Positions 22,176 to 33,320 of a DNA stretch of 64,000 bases are shown piece after piece. The stretch is from Cannabis sativa (taxonomy: Eukaryota; Streptophyta; Magnoliopsida; Rosales; Cannabaceae). Every line of letters starts with the position of its first letter. The first letter of the stretch is position 1. The position numbers and the translations under genes were made by a program. The notes beneath the pieces were generated by a model. That model had not been told where the DNA came from, searched no databases, and saw only the letters and a list, made by a program, of their open reading frames with translations. The stretch covers positions 33,599,686 through 33,663,685 of the forward strand of contig NC_083604.1 of NCBI RefSeq assembly GCF_029168945.1. The letters run 5' to 3'.

Positions 22176-24089
22176 TGTTGGAAATTATTTTACCAGGATC
22201 TAGATTTAATAACAAGTATGTTGGATTAACAACCTAATATGAATTCTAAAACAATGAAAATAAACACATATAAAGTTAGAAAACCTTACAGTGGGTGCAG
22301 CGGAATAATATGAATCCTTCCGTTCAGATCTCTAGCCCTTGATTCCTTTCTGTAGCAGAGCATCACCAAGATCTGAACCTGGATCTTCTTTTCTCCTTCT
22401 TTGATGCAGAAATTCCATAGTCTTACATACTATGATTGAGATACCACTTGATGTCTGTGGGCACTACTCATCTCACAAGGATTTTCAAAATTTTCTCTCT
22501 TTTTCTCTCTTAATTTCGTGGCTTTAAGCTTACAAGAGAAGAGACACAAAGGTTGCTTTATATAGGGAGAAGGGAGAGCACAACTTTCCAAATTAACAGT
22601 TTTCTCTTTTACTATGTAATTGATTAACTGCTTTTTTTAGTGTGATCCACCACTTTCCTATTATTGCTAGGCTTTGATTAGCAATTACATGGCAATTAAA
22701 AATGAAAATAATAATTGGGAAAATCACAAAGAGGTGGCCGGCCATAGGGTTTCATGGGCCTCACTTGGATTTTGTAGTTTCCTCAATTTTATTTCTATTT
22801 CTCCAAAAATGCTATTTTTCCAATTCTAATCATTTAAATGCCAAAACTAATTATTTAATAACTAAAATAAATTATTAAATAATATTGTCATTTAAAATAA
22901 TTATTAATTAGACATGCGAAGTCTCTCAATTAATAATTAAACCTAGAAACCCTTTTCTTCACAATTTCATCCTTAAACTGTGAGAATTCATAAAGTAGAC
23001 ATAGTCTAACTTTTAGAATTATAATTGATTAATTAAAATCAATTAACTGAGTCTTACAAGCAGTATGGTCTCAGCTAGTATGGGGACCATGGGTCTATAT
23101 AACCGAGCTTCCAATAAGTCGAACCGAATTTACCAAGTAAATTCCCTAACTTATTAATTCCTCATTGAATCCACACTTAGAACTTGGAATTGCACTCTCA
23201 GTCATATAGAACGCTCTATATGTTCCACGATATAGACACGTCATTAGTTATCCATTGTTATAACCCTAATGTGATCAATGATGCTCTATATAGATGATCT
23301 ACATTGAAAAGGCACTACTGTTACCGCTACACCTTCAATGTATTTTATCCTTAAAACACTTAACCCTGTATAAATGATATTTCACCTAAGTGAAATGAGA
23401 TCTCCAGCATTTATCTTCGTTTGGTTAAGCTCGAAGGAAATCATCCTTTACTTCTATTTACCAAATAGAAGCTATAGATTCCATATTTATGTTAGCGCTC
23501 CCACTCAATTGCACTACCGTGTTCCCAAAATGTACGTATTACCTTGACTCAGAAGAAGGCTTAACTAAAAAAACAAAGAACACGAATAACACTCTTGAGA
23601 TTGAACCTAACCATATCAGGATTAAGATCATTTGATCTAGGATCAAACAGGTGATATTGAATTGAATAGATAATTACGGTAAGTTTTAATATATCTAATC
23701 AAAGTTCAATATCGGTGCCTTCCGATGTATACTCCATACATCCGATACTGGTAAACTTTTCCAATGTCCTGGAAAGGACATAACACTTTTCCAAGGTGTA
23801 AGAATACCTATCGCTGATTATACCATGTCAGTCTAAATCAAGTGTTCTGACAAATCAGGGAATAAACTTTTGAACATATAATAAAGATTATATTCCACTG
23901 TGCTGACAACACTATAATCTTTAACCAACTCATATGTTCTGGACTTAAAAAGAATTCATACATTATATACACATATAATCATGAAACAAATCATGTGAAC
24001 CATGCAACATAAAATGTTATTTCTGATCTTTATTAATAAGTAAATCTGATTATATGAAATTAGTTTTATTTAGGGCATAAAACCCAACA
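22176..24089 (-). repeat. E left (3') LTR
   Basis: TGTTGGAAATTATTTTACC to GGGCATAAAACCCAACA. It has the usual copia LTR landmarks and a TATATA box near 22558. Confidence 0.9.
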
Positions 24090-24101
24090 AACTCCCACTT
24101 G
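24090..24101 (-). other. Polypurine tract of E
   Basis: AACTCCCACTTG on +, adjacent to the 3' LTR, as in C1 and F. Confidence 0.8.
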
Positions 24102-26770
24102 CACTAATATAAAACAAAAAGTGCATTTCAAATAATCATTAACACCTTGATATACCAATCAAGTGTAGTAGTAGTAAACTCCTCGTAATACGATCTGACA
24201 TGTTGAATTAACAACAACCTCTTCTCCACCATTACTCTTCCTTAATCACAAAATCCTTGATAATGTAAAATTCCTCTCTATATGTCTACTTTCTTGGGAT
24301 ACTAGATTCTATACTTTTGGGCAACTACTCTTTGGTTATTCAGGAAATAACCCTAGTAGTTAAGGCAAGTTGGAACAGTGCCACAAAAGTATAGAACTTT
24401 CCTTAGACTGAATAAGTACCGTTCCTGCAACTTTTAACATTCAGTCTCTCTCTGGTAGACCAAGAGATTTCAGATAGGTTTTTACACTTCTCCAAAATCA
24501 CTACTCCACCCCCAAAGTAATCACCATCTCATCAGCAGACTTTCTAGCACACAGGCAAGTCTCGAAAACTGATGTGGTATAGTCTAAGAGTTTCAAAACC
24601 ACCCTTATTGACTAACATATAGTTCCTCTTCTTAATCTTAAAATTTACTTGATTTTCTTCCAATGTTCCTCTCCTGGATTAATCTGATACTTACTCATTA
24701 CTCCCACTCAACAGCAGGTGTCTGGTCTAAGGCATACAAAAGCATATCTGAGACCTCTCACTGTTGATTTAAGAAATTCTTCCATGGCTTTATCTTCTCT
24801 GGAATAGTTGAGACTTTTCCTTAGATAAACAAAATCTATATCTAAGAAGTTGTGAAGCTTCTATAGATTGCCATTGGAAAGAAAATGCTTCAGCATCTTA
24901 CTAAAGTAAGTTGCTTGCATTAGAGTAAGTAATTACCAGGTATACCACAAGCCATAGGTTTAGATAAACTCAAACCTACAATACTAGGAACAGGAAGTTT
25001 TGTTAAGTCCATTGAATAAACTTATGAACGAAAATTGCCTTTCATGTCCTTGTAATAGAAAAACTTTAGGTTACTCCATGTGAATGGATCAACCATGGTT
25101 CTCTTGGCTTTCTTCTTAGTTTCTTATCTTGACAATCCATTACTTGTTTAAACTCACAATGGATTTTAATCACTAGTGTCTTCCAAGTCATAAGAAGGTA
25201 AAGTTCCTTGAAACTCTCCCACTACGACAAGGTACCGTGAACTATGTCTAAGAAAACTAAATGGTATAGACCTCTTCGGTTGTGTTAAGACAGCAGAGGC
25301 AGTGGGATCATCTTGTAAAATAAGATGATAGAACACTTTTGGAATAAAGAAAAAAATTATCTCCTTTATTTGCTACTTTATTTTCAGACTTAGTCATTTT
25401 CTTAGAAAAGTAGTATTTGTTTAAACAAACACTTTCTTATCTAATGACTATGAGATGGTCCACCCCTAATCACTTAGAATAGCTAACAAACATGCAAACC
25501 AAGGTTAGCAATTCTAGCTTTTCTTAAGATTTCGATTAGGTCATCCATGAATCTAGTAATGATTTACATTAAGTATACAACCATTACATCATTCTAAAAT
25601 TTCCATATAAGGATTTAGGCAACGACTAGTAACTAATCATCAATATGCAACTCGAATTTCTGGGGAGGTAAGTTTGGATATAATTCAAAATCAGATTAAT
25701 GATCTTTGAACTGCATATCTACTAACTTTTTCTCCACCCCTATCAGTTCGCAAGATCTTTAACCACTTACCATTGCTAGAAATTCATGAAATTTTTCAAA
25801 CATTTCAAATTTCTTTTGCGTAAGGTAAAATCTAGAGTGATCGTTTTAAGAATACAACGAAAACTCATATCCACCCCTGAACGTACATCCATCTGCGAAT
25901 GAGATGAACTTACTTTCAGTGGATATAGGCATATTATCTCTTTGTAGAGAATGATCTTGTCAAAACCACTATGATCAAGATACAAATGCCATAGATTTAA
26001 AAAAAATGTTGTTGTATCTTTTGATGACTTAAGTTTAGTTACATCAAAGAGTTCTTAGAATAGTGCAAGTGGATTCTCGTCACAGAATACTAAACTCATA
26101 CAGTTTGAATCCATTAATAGAAAATGGTTATGAAACACTTGTGAAAGTGTAACTGTATAATTAGTCATTCTTTCTTGGACCACCACTACTAATCTAACTC
26201 TATAATTTGCCAATACAAGTAGGAGATATCTAAGATTGAGGATTTATATCATTTTGGGATAGAATTCCGGGAATATAATCATATGCGTCATCTAATTTCT
26301 TAAGAGAAAATAAGACTTTATATGATTTATAGACCATTCATCCAATGATATGTCATTAAGCTGATTCGAAATGAATAAGCTAAGAGGAATTAGGATAATT
26401 TCGTTTTAAATAAGAATCCAACGATGCTCCGATTAGCGAAAGTCAAAGTAATCTTATTTATACAATCTTCTTGTTTCATATTGTAAGATACTAGTCTAAG
26501 CTGTCATCAATTGATGAACAGCTAGATGTTGTATATACAATATTTATCTTTCGAGATCTAACACTATTATGTTAGTCTAATGGTGAAAATCCATTATGGA
26601 TTTATCTCATTAGAAAAACAAATCAAGTTAGACCAACAATGAAGATTCGAAAGTAAACTACAATTTAATAACAGAAAATAACATGGTTCAATACAAATTC
26701 ATACACAATTCAGAAATTATGAAGCACATAGCAAGTAGGAATGACAAGTGAAAATACTAAAACATACAAT
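24102..26770 (-). pseudogene. E gag-pol, extremely decayed
   Basis: Collinear with F pol at the DNA level but riddled with indels. Recognisable islands include the RNase H end (CACTTCTCCAAAATCACTAC at ~24487), the pre-RT region (CTCCCACTACGACAAGG near 25216), the integrase stretch (TTTGAACTGCATATCTAC near 25705, CCCCTATCAGTTCGCAAG near 25737) and gag-side remnants up to ~26400. The only track-length frame (25776-25985 on -) covers the integrase region and holds no motif. No product is possible. Confidence 0.75.
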
Positions 26771-29700
26771 CCTAAATAATTTCCAAGGTTTTCAACAAAC
26801 TGATATCAGTGTCCCGTTTAGGCGAGAGTCAAAGCTACCATTCATTGAATAGAGTTGTCAGCTCATCTAAAATGATCAACATTCTAGCAACCTTTTGTTC
26901 AATCAAGATGTGAATCCGCATTGTCCCGTTTAGGCGAGAGTCAAGGCTATTCTATCTTATGAGCTTCCACCATTGTTTCATATTCTTGCAAGTCTTATAC
27001 AGTCGCCACCATTAGGGTGGTCATAAACTATATAAAAAACTTACAAGATTACTTATCTTTCGAGATTAAACGGTGCGAACTTGCTAATGAATGCTCCTCC
27101 ATTAGGGAGGATTACTCACTAAAACAATAGCTATGTAAAACAAACAATGGAGATCGAATATCCTAATAATAATAAAGCTCATTATTTAATGAAGGTTTGT
27201 ATTTTCTTCTAATATTTATTTTAATCAATTTATTTTAAATATATATTTAATTAAAATTTCCAATTTAGAATGAAAAATTCCAAATATAAATTTTAATTTA
27301 ATATTTATAAATTATACTTAAATGGATATGAAAATAACGTGAATTATTTCCATCTTAGTAATAATTTCAATAAATATTTAGAAAATTATTCAATTTAAGT
27401 TGTTTCAAAATTAATTTAAATTAATTTACAACTCAAATTTAATTTTCTATAAATATATATTGCATTTTCGAAAATGCTTTAAAATAAAATAAAAATAAAT
27501 CCTGGAAAATTACCCTAATTTTATGTTGGCCCAAAATTAATAAAAATTGATTTTCAACAAAAAATATAATTTTCCTATTTAATTAAACATCTAAGATAAA
27601 TTTCAAATATTTAAGTATCATGATAAAGAATCAACTTAAATATTAATTTTCTATTTAATTAAATACACTATAAAAATACTTCAAGCAAAACAGATAATAT
27701 CTATCTAGACTTTCATAGACTAATTAATCCAATTTCTAATTATAATATATTTTAGTTCATTTATTTTAATTAATCATTAAATGAAAAAATCAATGAAATA
27801 AGTTGGTCCAAAATTAAATAAATAATTTTCAACTTTAATCTATTTTTCAAATAAAATTCGAAATTTCTACATTAAAGAAATGTAATTTCGAAATTTTGGG
27901 AAATGATTAATAAAATAAAATAAAATATATTTTGAAAATTATTCAGCTTTAAGTTATTCTGAAATAAGATTCCAAACTTAAGATAATTTTCAACTTAATT
28001 AAATAACATGAAAACAATCAATATTTAAGTATCATGATGAAAATCAACTTAGATATTGAAATTTTCAATTTAATTAAATGTATTAAATTCAAGAAATAAA
28101 TAATTAAGTAAAGAGGAAACTTAATTATTAATTCTAGTTTAATACTAGGAAAATATACTAAACTTAGATTGTACCAAAAATAATTAGGAAACAATTAATT
28201 TAACAATCTATGATATTTTCCTATTTAATATTAGAAATAATAACTAGTACTAGAAATAACTATTAACTAAGTGTTTTTCTAAAATTAACTTTAAAATATT
28301 ACATGAAAAATAAATTTCATATATTTTAAAAGTTAATTATGTCGCTAATTCAATTTTAATTAGGTTAGACTAATATAATTAACCTAATACAATTATTTAA
28401 ATAAGGAAAATGGGCCTTCACAATTGGGGTAATTCATGTGAGGGGGAGCTGGGTTCAGTATGTCGTACCCACTTCTATGGCCCCCAACTCTCACACAAGG
28501 CCCAAAAGAGAGGAATTTAACCTTAAAATAAACAATTGTTATTCATTGAATAAGCCCAAATCTAATTGGACCTAAATAAATTTTCTTATGTTAAAATTTA
28601 TTTTAGCAACCTAGTCCATTTACTTAGTAAAAACTTAAATGGGCTTCCTATATGCATCTAAGCCCAAAAGCAAACATATAGGCTCACACAGGTCAAATGA
28701 TTTGGATGGGCCCTATCATTTTACTAGGTTTACACAGATGAAAGAAGTACAAAATTTACCTGTTACAAATTATTTATAAGATATATCGTCAATTGGACTA
28801 TAATTAAAATCAGATCATTGGATCATGATCTGTCAACAAGTTAATCATAGCAATTTAGATCAGATAAATAATAGGTTTTTTAAAAAAGTTTTGAATAAAC
28901 AATATAAATAAACAAACATTGTCCATGTAACAGATGTGAAAATAAGATATTAATATAATTAAATTATTATTCTTAAACTAACCAACTAAAGGAAACTAAT
29001 TTTAAAATATCTAGGTTTATTTGAATCAAATTAAATATCTAATAAGATCAATGATTTGAAAGGAAAGAATCTCCAATATCACTTTCAGATCTTATAATTT
29101 AATAAAATAAACTAATTTTAAAATAGATTTGGTTAGATAATTATTATTTTAGGAATAAAATAATAAATGAATAATAATTACCATAATTATATGTCAAAAT
29201 ATCTCAAATTAAGCAATATTCAAATCTCTACAAAAATATCTATGTTATTCAAATATTTAACATATGATTTATAAATTTCTAATAAGGAAAAAATGATATA
29301 TATAGAAAAATATCATTTTTAAACTTATAATTTATAAATAATTAAATATTTAACAAAATAACAAATTTTTGAATTTGAAAACATTATGGTAAGTATATCT
29401 ATAAAAATATCTATGTTAATTTAAAATTTATTAATTATTTAATTTGTCACATAAGATAATTTTAATATAATATTTTAAATAAAAAGATAAAGTAATCTTT
29501 TAATTTAAAATATCTTAAATATCAAAATATCTAATCTTATCATTAAATAATAAATAAATATTAAAGAAGTTAACAAATTTTTAAATCTGACCATAATAGG
29601 AAATATTTAAAATTGAAAACATTCCAAAATAAAAATATTTAAAATTGGAAAAATTCCAAATTGAAAATATTTAAAATTGGAAACATTTCAATTTAGAATT

Positions 29701-30093
29701 TCAATTTAGAAATATTTAAAATTGGAAAAATAAATTTTGGGAAACAATCCCATGAAAAATTGGATTTTTGGGGAAAAAACCTCAAAAATTCGCAATTTGT
29801 GGGGAATTGCAAGGATAGGCTGCATGCAGCAACCATGATTTCCAATCTTCCAAAATTCATATCTTTCTCAATTTTTATCGGAATCGAGTTCCGTAAAAAA
29901 CAAAATTGCTTAATTTTTCACAAGGAACCCAAATAAAATATTTTCAAAAATTGAAAAAATATTTTTCATGCAAAAAATACTGCACAACATCAACATTCAT
30001 CAACTAACACATAAACAACCATGAAACCATCCAAATCAACGCAAAACATATAACACATTGTTTTAATTCATATTACATGAAAGTAAATAATTA
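26771..30093 (-). other. E leader (copia, untranslated)
   Basis: About 3.3 kb, strongly AT-rich. It carries both 23-nt direct repeats (26810-26832, 26922-26944), both CTAAT-loop hairpins (27006-27020, 27096-27110), the GGGCCTT/AAGGCCC domain (28412-28503), and a reduced GC island of which GGCTGCATGCAGC (29819-29831) remains. These blocks are kept although the coding part is lost. There is a local run of short direct repeats (AAAATATTTAAAATTGGAAA variants) at 29620-29725. Confidence 0.75.
28412..28503 (-). repeat. Conserved leader stem domain, copy in E
   Basis: GGGCCTT (28412-28418) and AAGGCCC (28497-28503) close a 92-bp domain with TGTGAG/CTCACA and GGGGG/CCCCC inside. Confidence 0.8.
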
Positions 30094-30110
30094 CCATGGC
30101 TCTGGTACCA
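30094..30110 (-). other. Primer-binding site of E
   Basis: CCATGGCTCTGGTACCA on +, complement of a tRNA-Met site with one change, two bases from the LTR. Confidence 0.8.
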
Positions 30111-30112
30111 GT

Positions 30113-32025
30113 TGTTGGAAATTATTTTACTAGGATATAGATTTACTAATAAGTATGTTGGATTAACAACCTAATATGAATTCTAAATCAATGAAAATAA
30201 ACACATATAAAGTTAGAAAACCTAACAGTGGGTGCAGCGGAATAATATGAATCCTTCCGTTCAGATCTCTAGCCCTTGATTCCTTTCTGTAGCAGAGCAT
30301 CACCAAGATCTGAACCTGGATCTTCTTTTCTCCTTCTTTGATGCAGAAATTCCATAGTCTTACATACTATGATTGAGATACCACTTGATGTCTGTGGGCA
30401 CTACTCATCTCACAAGGATTTTCAAAATTTTCTCTCTTTTTCTCTCTTAATTTCGTGGCTTTAAGCTTACAAGAGAGGAGACACAAAGGTTGCTTTATAT
30501 AGGGAGAAGGGAGAGCACAACTTTCCAAATAAACAGTTTCCTCTTTTACTGTATAATTGATTAACTGCCTTATTTAGTGTGATCCACCACTTTCCTATTA
30601 TTGCTACGCTTTGATTAGCAATTACATGGCAATTAAAAATGAAAATAATAATTGAGAAAATCACAAAGAGGTGGCCGGCCATAGGGTTTCATGGGCCTCA
30701 CTTGGATTTTGCAGTTTCCTCAATTTTGTTTCTATTTCTCCAAAAATGCCATTTTTCCAATTCTAATCATTTAAATGCCAAAACTAACTATTTAATAACT
30801 AAAATAGATTATTAAATAATATTGTCATTTAAAATAATTATTAATTAGACATGCAAAGTCTCTCAATTAATAATTAAACCTAGAAACCCTTTTCTTTACA
30901 ATTTCATCCGTAAACTGTGAGAATTCATAAAGTAGACATAGTCTAACTTTTAGAATTATAATTGATTAATTAAATCAATTAACTGAGTCTTACAAGCAGT
31001 ATGGTGTCAACTAGTATGGGGACCATGGGTCTATATAACCGAGCCTCTAATAAGTCGAACCGAATTTACCAAGTAAATTCCCTAACTTATTAATTCCTCA
31101 TTGAATCCACACTTAGAACTTGGAATTGCACTCTCAGTCATATAGAACGCTCTATATGTTCCACGATATAGACACGTCATTAGTTATCCATTGTTATAAC
31201 CCTAATGTGATCAATGATCCTCTATATAGAGATATCTACATTGAAAAGGCACTACTGTTACCGCTACACCTTCAATGTATTTTATCCTTAAACACTTAAC
31301 CCTTTATAAATGATATTTCACATAAGTGAAATGAGATCTCCACCATTTATCTTCGTTTGGTTAAGCTCAAAGGAAATCATCCTTTACTTCTATTTGCCAA
31401 ATAGAAGCTATAGATTCCATATTTATGTTAGCGCTCCCACTCAATTGCACTACCGTGTTCCCAAAATGTACGTATTACCTTGACTCAGAAGAAGGCTTAA
31501 CTAAAAAATCAAAGAACACGAATAACACTCTTGAGATTGAACCTAACCATATCAGGATTAAGATCATTTGATCTTGGATCAAAAAGGTGATATTGAATTG
31601 AATAGATATTACGGTAAGTTTTAATATATCTAATCAAAGTTCAATATCGGTCCCTTCCGATGTATACTCCATACATCCGATACTGGTAAACTTTGCCAAT
31701 GTCCTCGAAAGGACATAACACTTTTCCAAGGTGTAAGAATACCTATCGCTGATTATACCATGTCAGTCTAAATCCAGTGTTCTGACAAAATCAGGGAATA
31801 AACTTTTGAACATATAATAAAGATTATATTCCACTGTGCTGACAACACTATAATCTTTAACCAACTCATATGTTTTGGACTTAAAAAGAATTCATACATT
31901 ATATACACATACAATCATGAAACAAATCATGTGAACCATGCAACATAAAATGTTATTTCTGATCTTTATTAATAAGTAAATCTGATTATATGAAATGAGT
32001 TTTATTTAGGGCATAAAACCCAACA
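30113..32025 (-). repeat. E right (5') LTR
   Basis: TGTTGGAAATTATTTTACT to GGGCATAAAACCCAACA, collinear along its whole length with the left LTR of E. Confidence 0.9.
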
Positions 32026-32722
32026 GAAATGAGTACTCCACCATTTATTTTCGTTTGGTCAAGCTCGAAGGAGATCATCCTTTACATACTATTTGCCAGA
32101 TAGAAGCTATAGATTCCATGTTTATGTTAGCGCTCCCACTCAATTGCACTACCGTGTTCCCAAAATGTACGTATCACCTTGACCCAGAAGTAGGCTTAAC
32201 TAACAAATCAAAGAACACGAATAACACTCTTGAGATTGAGCCTAATAATAACAAGATTAAGATCATTTGATCTAGAATCAACTAGGCGATATTGACTTGG
32301 ATAGATATTACGGTAAGTTTAGTAAATCTAAGTCAAAGTCCAATATCGGTCCCTTCCGATGCATACTCCATGCACCCAACCTGAGCTTTACTTTAACCAA
32401 TGTTCTAGAAAGAACATAGCATTTCTCCAAATGCAAGTAAACTCTGTTGTAGATTATCATATCAGTAAAACCCTGTGTCTGATAAATTTAGGAATCTTTA
32501 TTCACATAGGCATGTTTACTTTCCAATGTGCTCACAACATAATAAACAGGATCAAGTATGTGAAAAGGGTTTCAGATTAATTTATAAATCAAATAGAGAA
32601 GCAATTGATAAGATGAACCAAAACATACACAAATGAATGAAAAATACTTCTGTTTCTTTATTGATGTTGAATAAAATGGATTACATTGAAATGGAGTTTT
32701 ATTTAGGGCATAAAACCTAACA
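32026..32722 (-). repeat. C1 right (5') LTR, second piece
   Basis: Resumes with GAAATGAGTACTCCACC, the bases that follow CAGCTATGT in uninterrupted relatives, and ends GGGCATAAAACCTAACA directly before the TATCC duplication. Confidence 0.85.
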
Positions 32723-33320
32723 TATCCATTGTTACAATCCTATTAGTCAATGATCCTTTATAGATGAACTTCATCGAAAAGGGAAAATTTTTTCGTTCTA
32801 CCTTTCAATGTATTCTATCCTTAAAACACTTAGCTACCTATAAAGGATATTTTAGTAAACTAATATAATTAATGAAATGAGATCTCAATCATTTATCTCT
32901 ATTCATCCAAGCTCAAAGGAAATCATCGTTTCACTTCTAAATTATAGAAATTGTAGATTCCATATCTATGATCAGCGCTCCCACTCAATTAAACTACCAT
33001 GTTCCCAAGATGTAAATATCTGCCAAAGCCATAAGTTAGCTTCCATGAACAACTTGAAGAACATAAATAATACAACTAAGTTGAACCTAAGTATACCAGG
33101 ATTAAGATTCATCGACCTAAGATCAACCATTGATGTTGACTTAGAAAGATATAACAGTAAGTTTATGATATCTTTTCTAAGATCAATATTGGTCCCTTCC
33201 AATGTATACTCTATACATCCAGTACTAGTAAACTTTGTCAATGCCCTAGAAAGGACATAACACTTACCCTTATCGTCGATTATCATGTCAGTCTAAATCC
33301 AGTGAATTGACAAATCATGG
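32723..33320 (-). repeat. Element D, right (5') LTR, inner piece
   Basis: Continues from 13378 across C1: ATTGTTACAATCC, CCTTAAAACACTTAGC, GCGCTCCCACTCAATT. It stops at GACAAATCATGG where the T2 LTR begins. Opposing 127- and 104-codon frames (32877-33260 on +, 32972-33286 on -) lie within it and have no domains. Confidence 0.8.

Larger units (their letters stand above)
22176..32025 (-). mobile_element. Element E: full-length copia element with unreadable pol
   Basis: 9,850 bp on the minus strand with LTRs of 1,914 bp (22176-24089) and 1,913 bp (30113-32025). It has a polypurine tract, a decayed gag-pol region, a long leader and a tRNA-Met primer site. The two LTRs differ at roughly 13 places in their first ~460 bp, yet no pol frame longer than ~69 codons survives. 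It may have been copied by proteins of a relative. It lies inside the C1 5' LTR but lacks a matching target duplication (TAAGT left, GAAAT right). Confidence 0.85.
13379..32722 (-). mobile_element. Element C1: Ty1/copia retrotransposon, interrupted by E
   Basis: Minus-strand copia element flanked by TATCC. Order from left: 3' LTR (13379-15200), polypurine tract, decayed RNase H, RT, integrase and protease, leader with structured blocks, tRNA-Met primer site, 5' LTR (21639-22175 and 32026-32722). Element E occupies 22176-32025 inside the 5' LTR. Gag lacks its zinc knuckle, pol has many stops and a tandem duplication, and the 5' LTR has lost ~680 bp. It cannot move by itself. Confidence 0.85.

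Noticed and set aside
29620..29725. Short repeated words that could be mistaken for a CRISPR-like array
   Set aside because: Imperfect A/T-rich repeats without unique spacers of constant length, in plant retrotransposon leader DNA.
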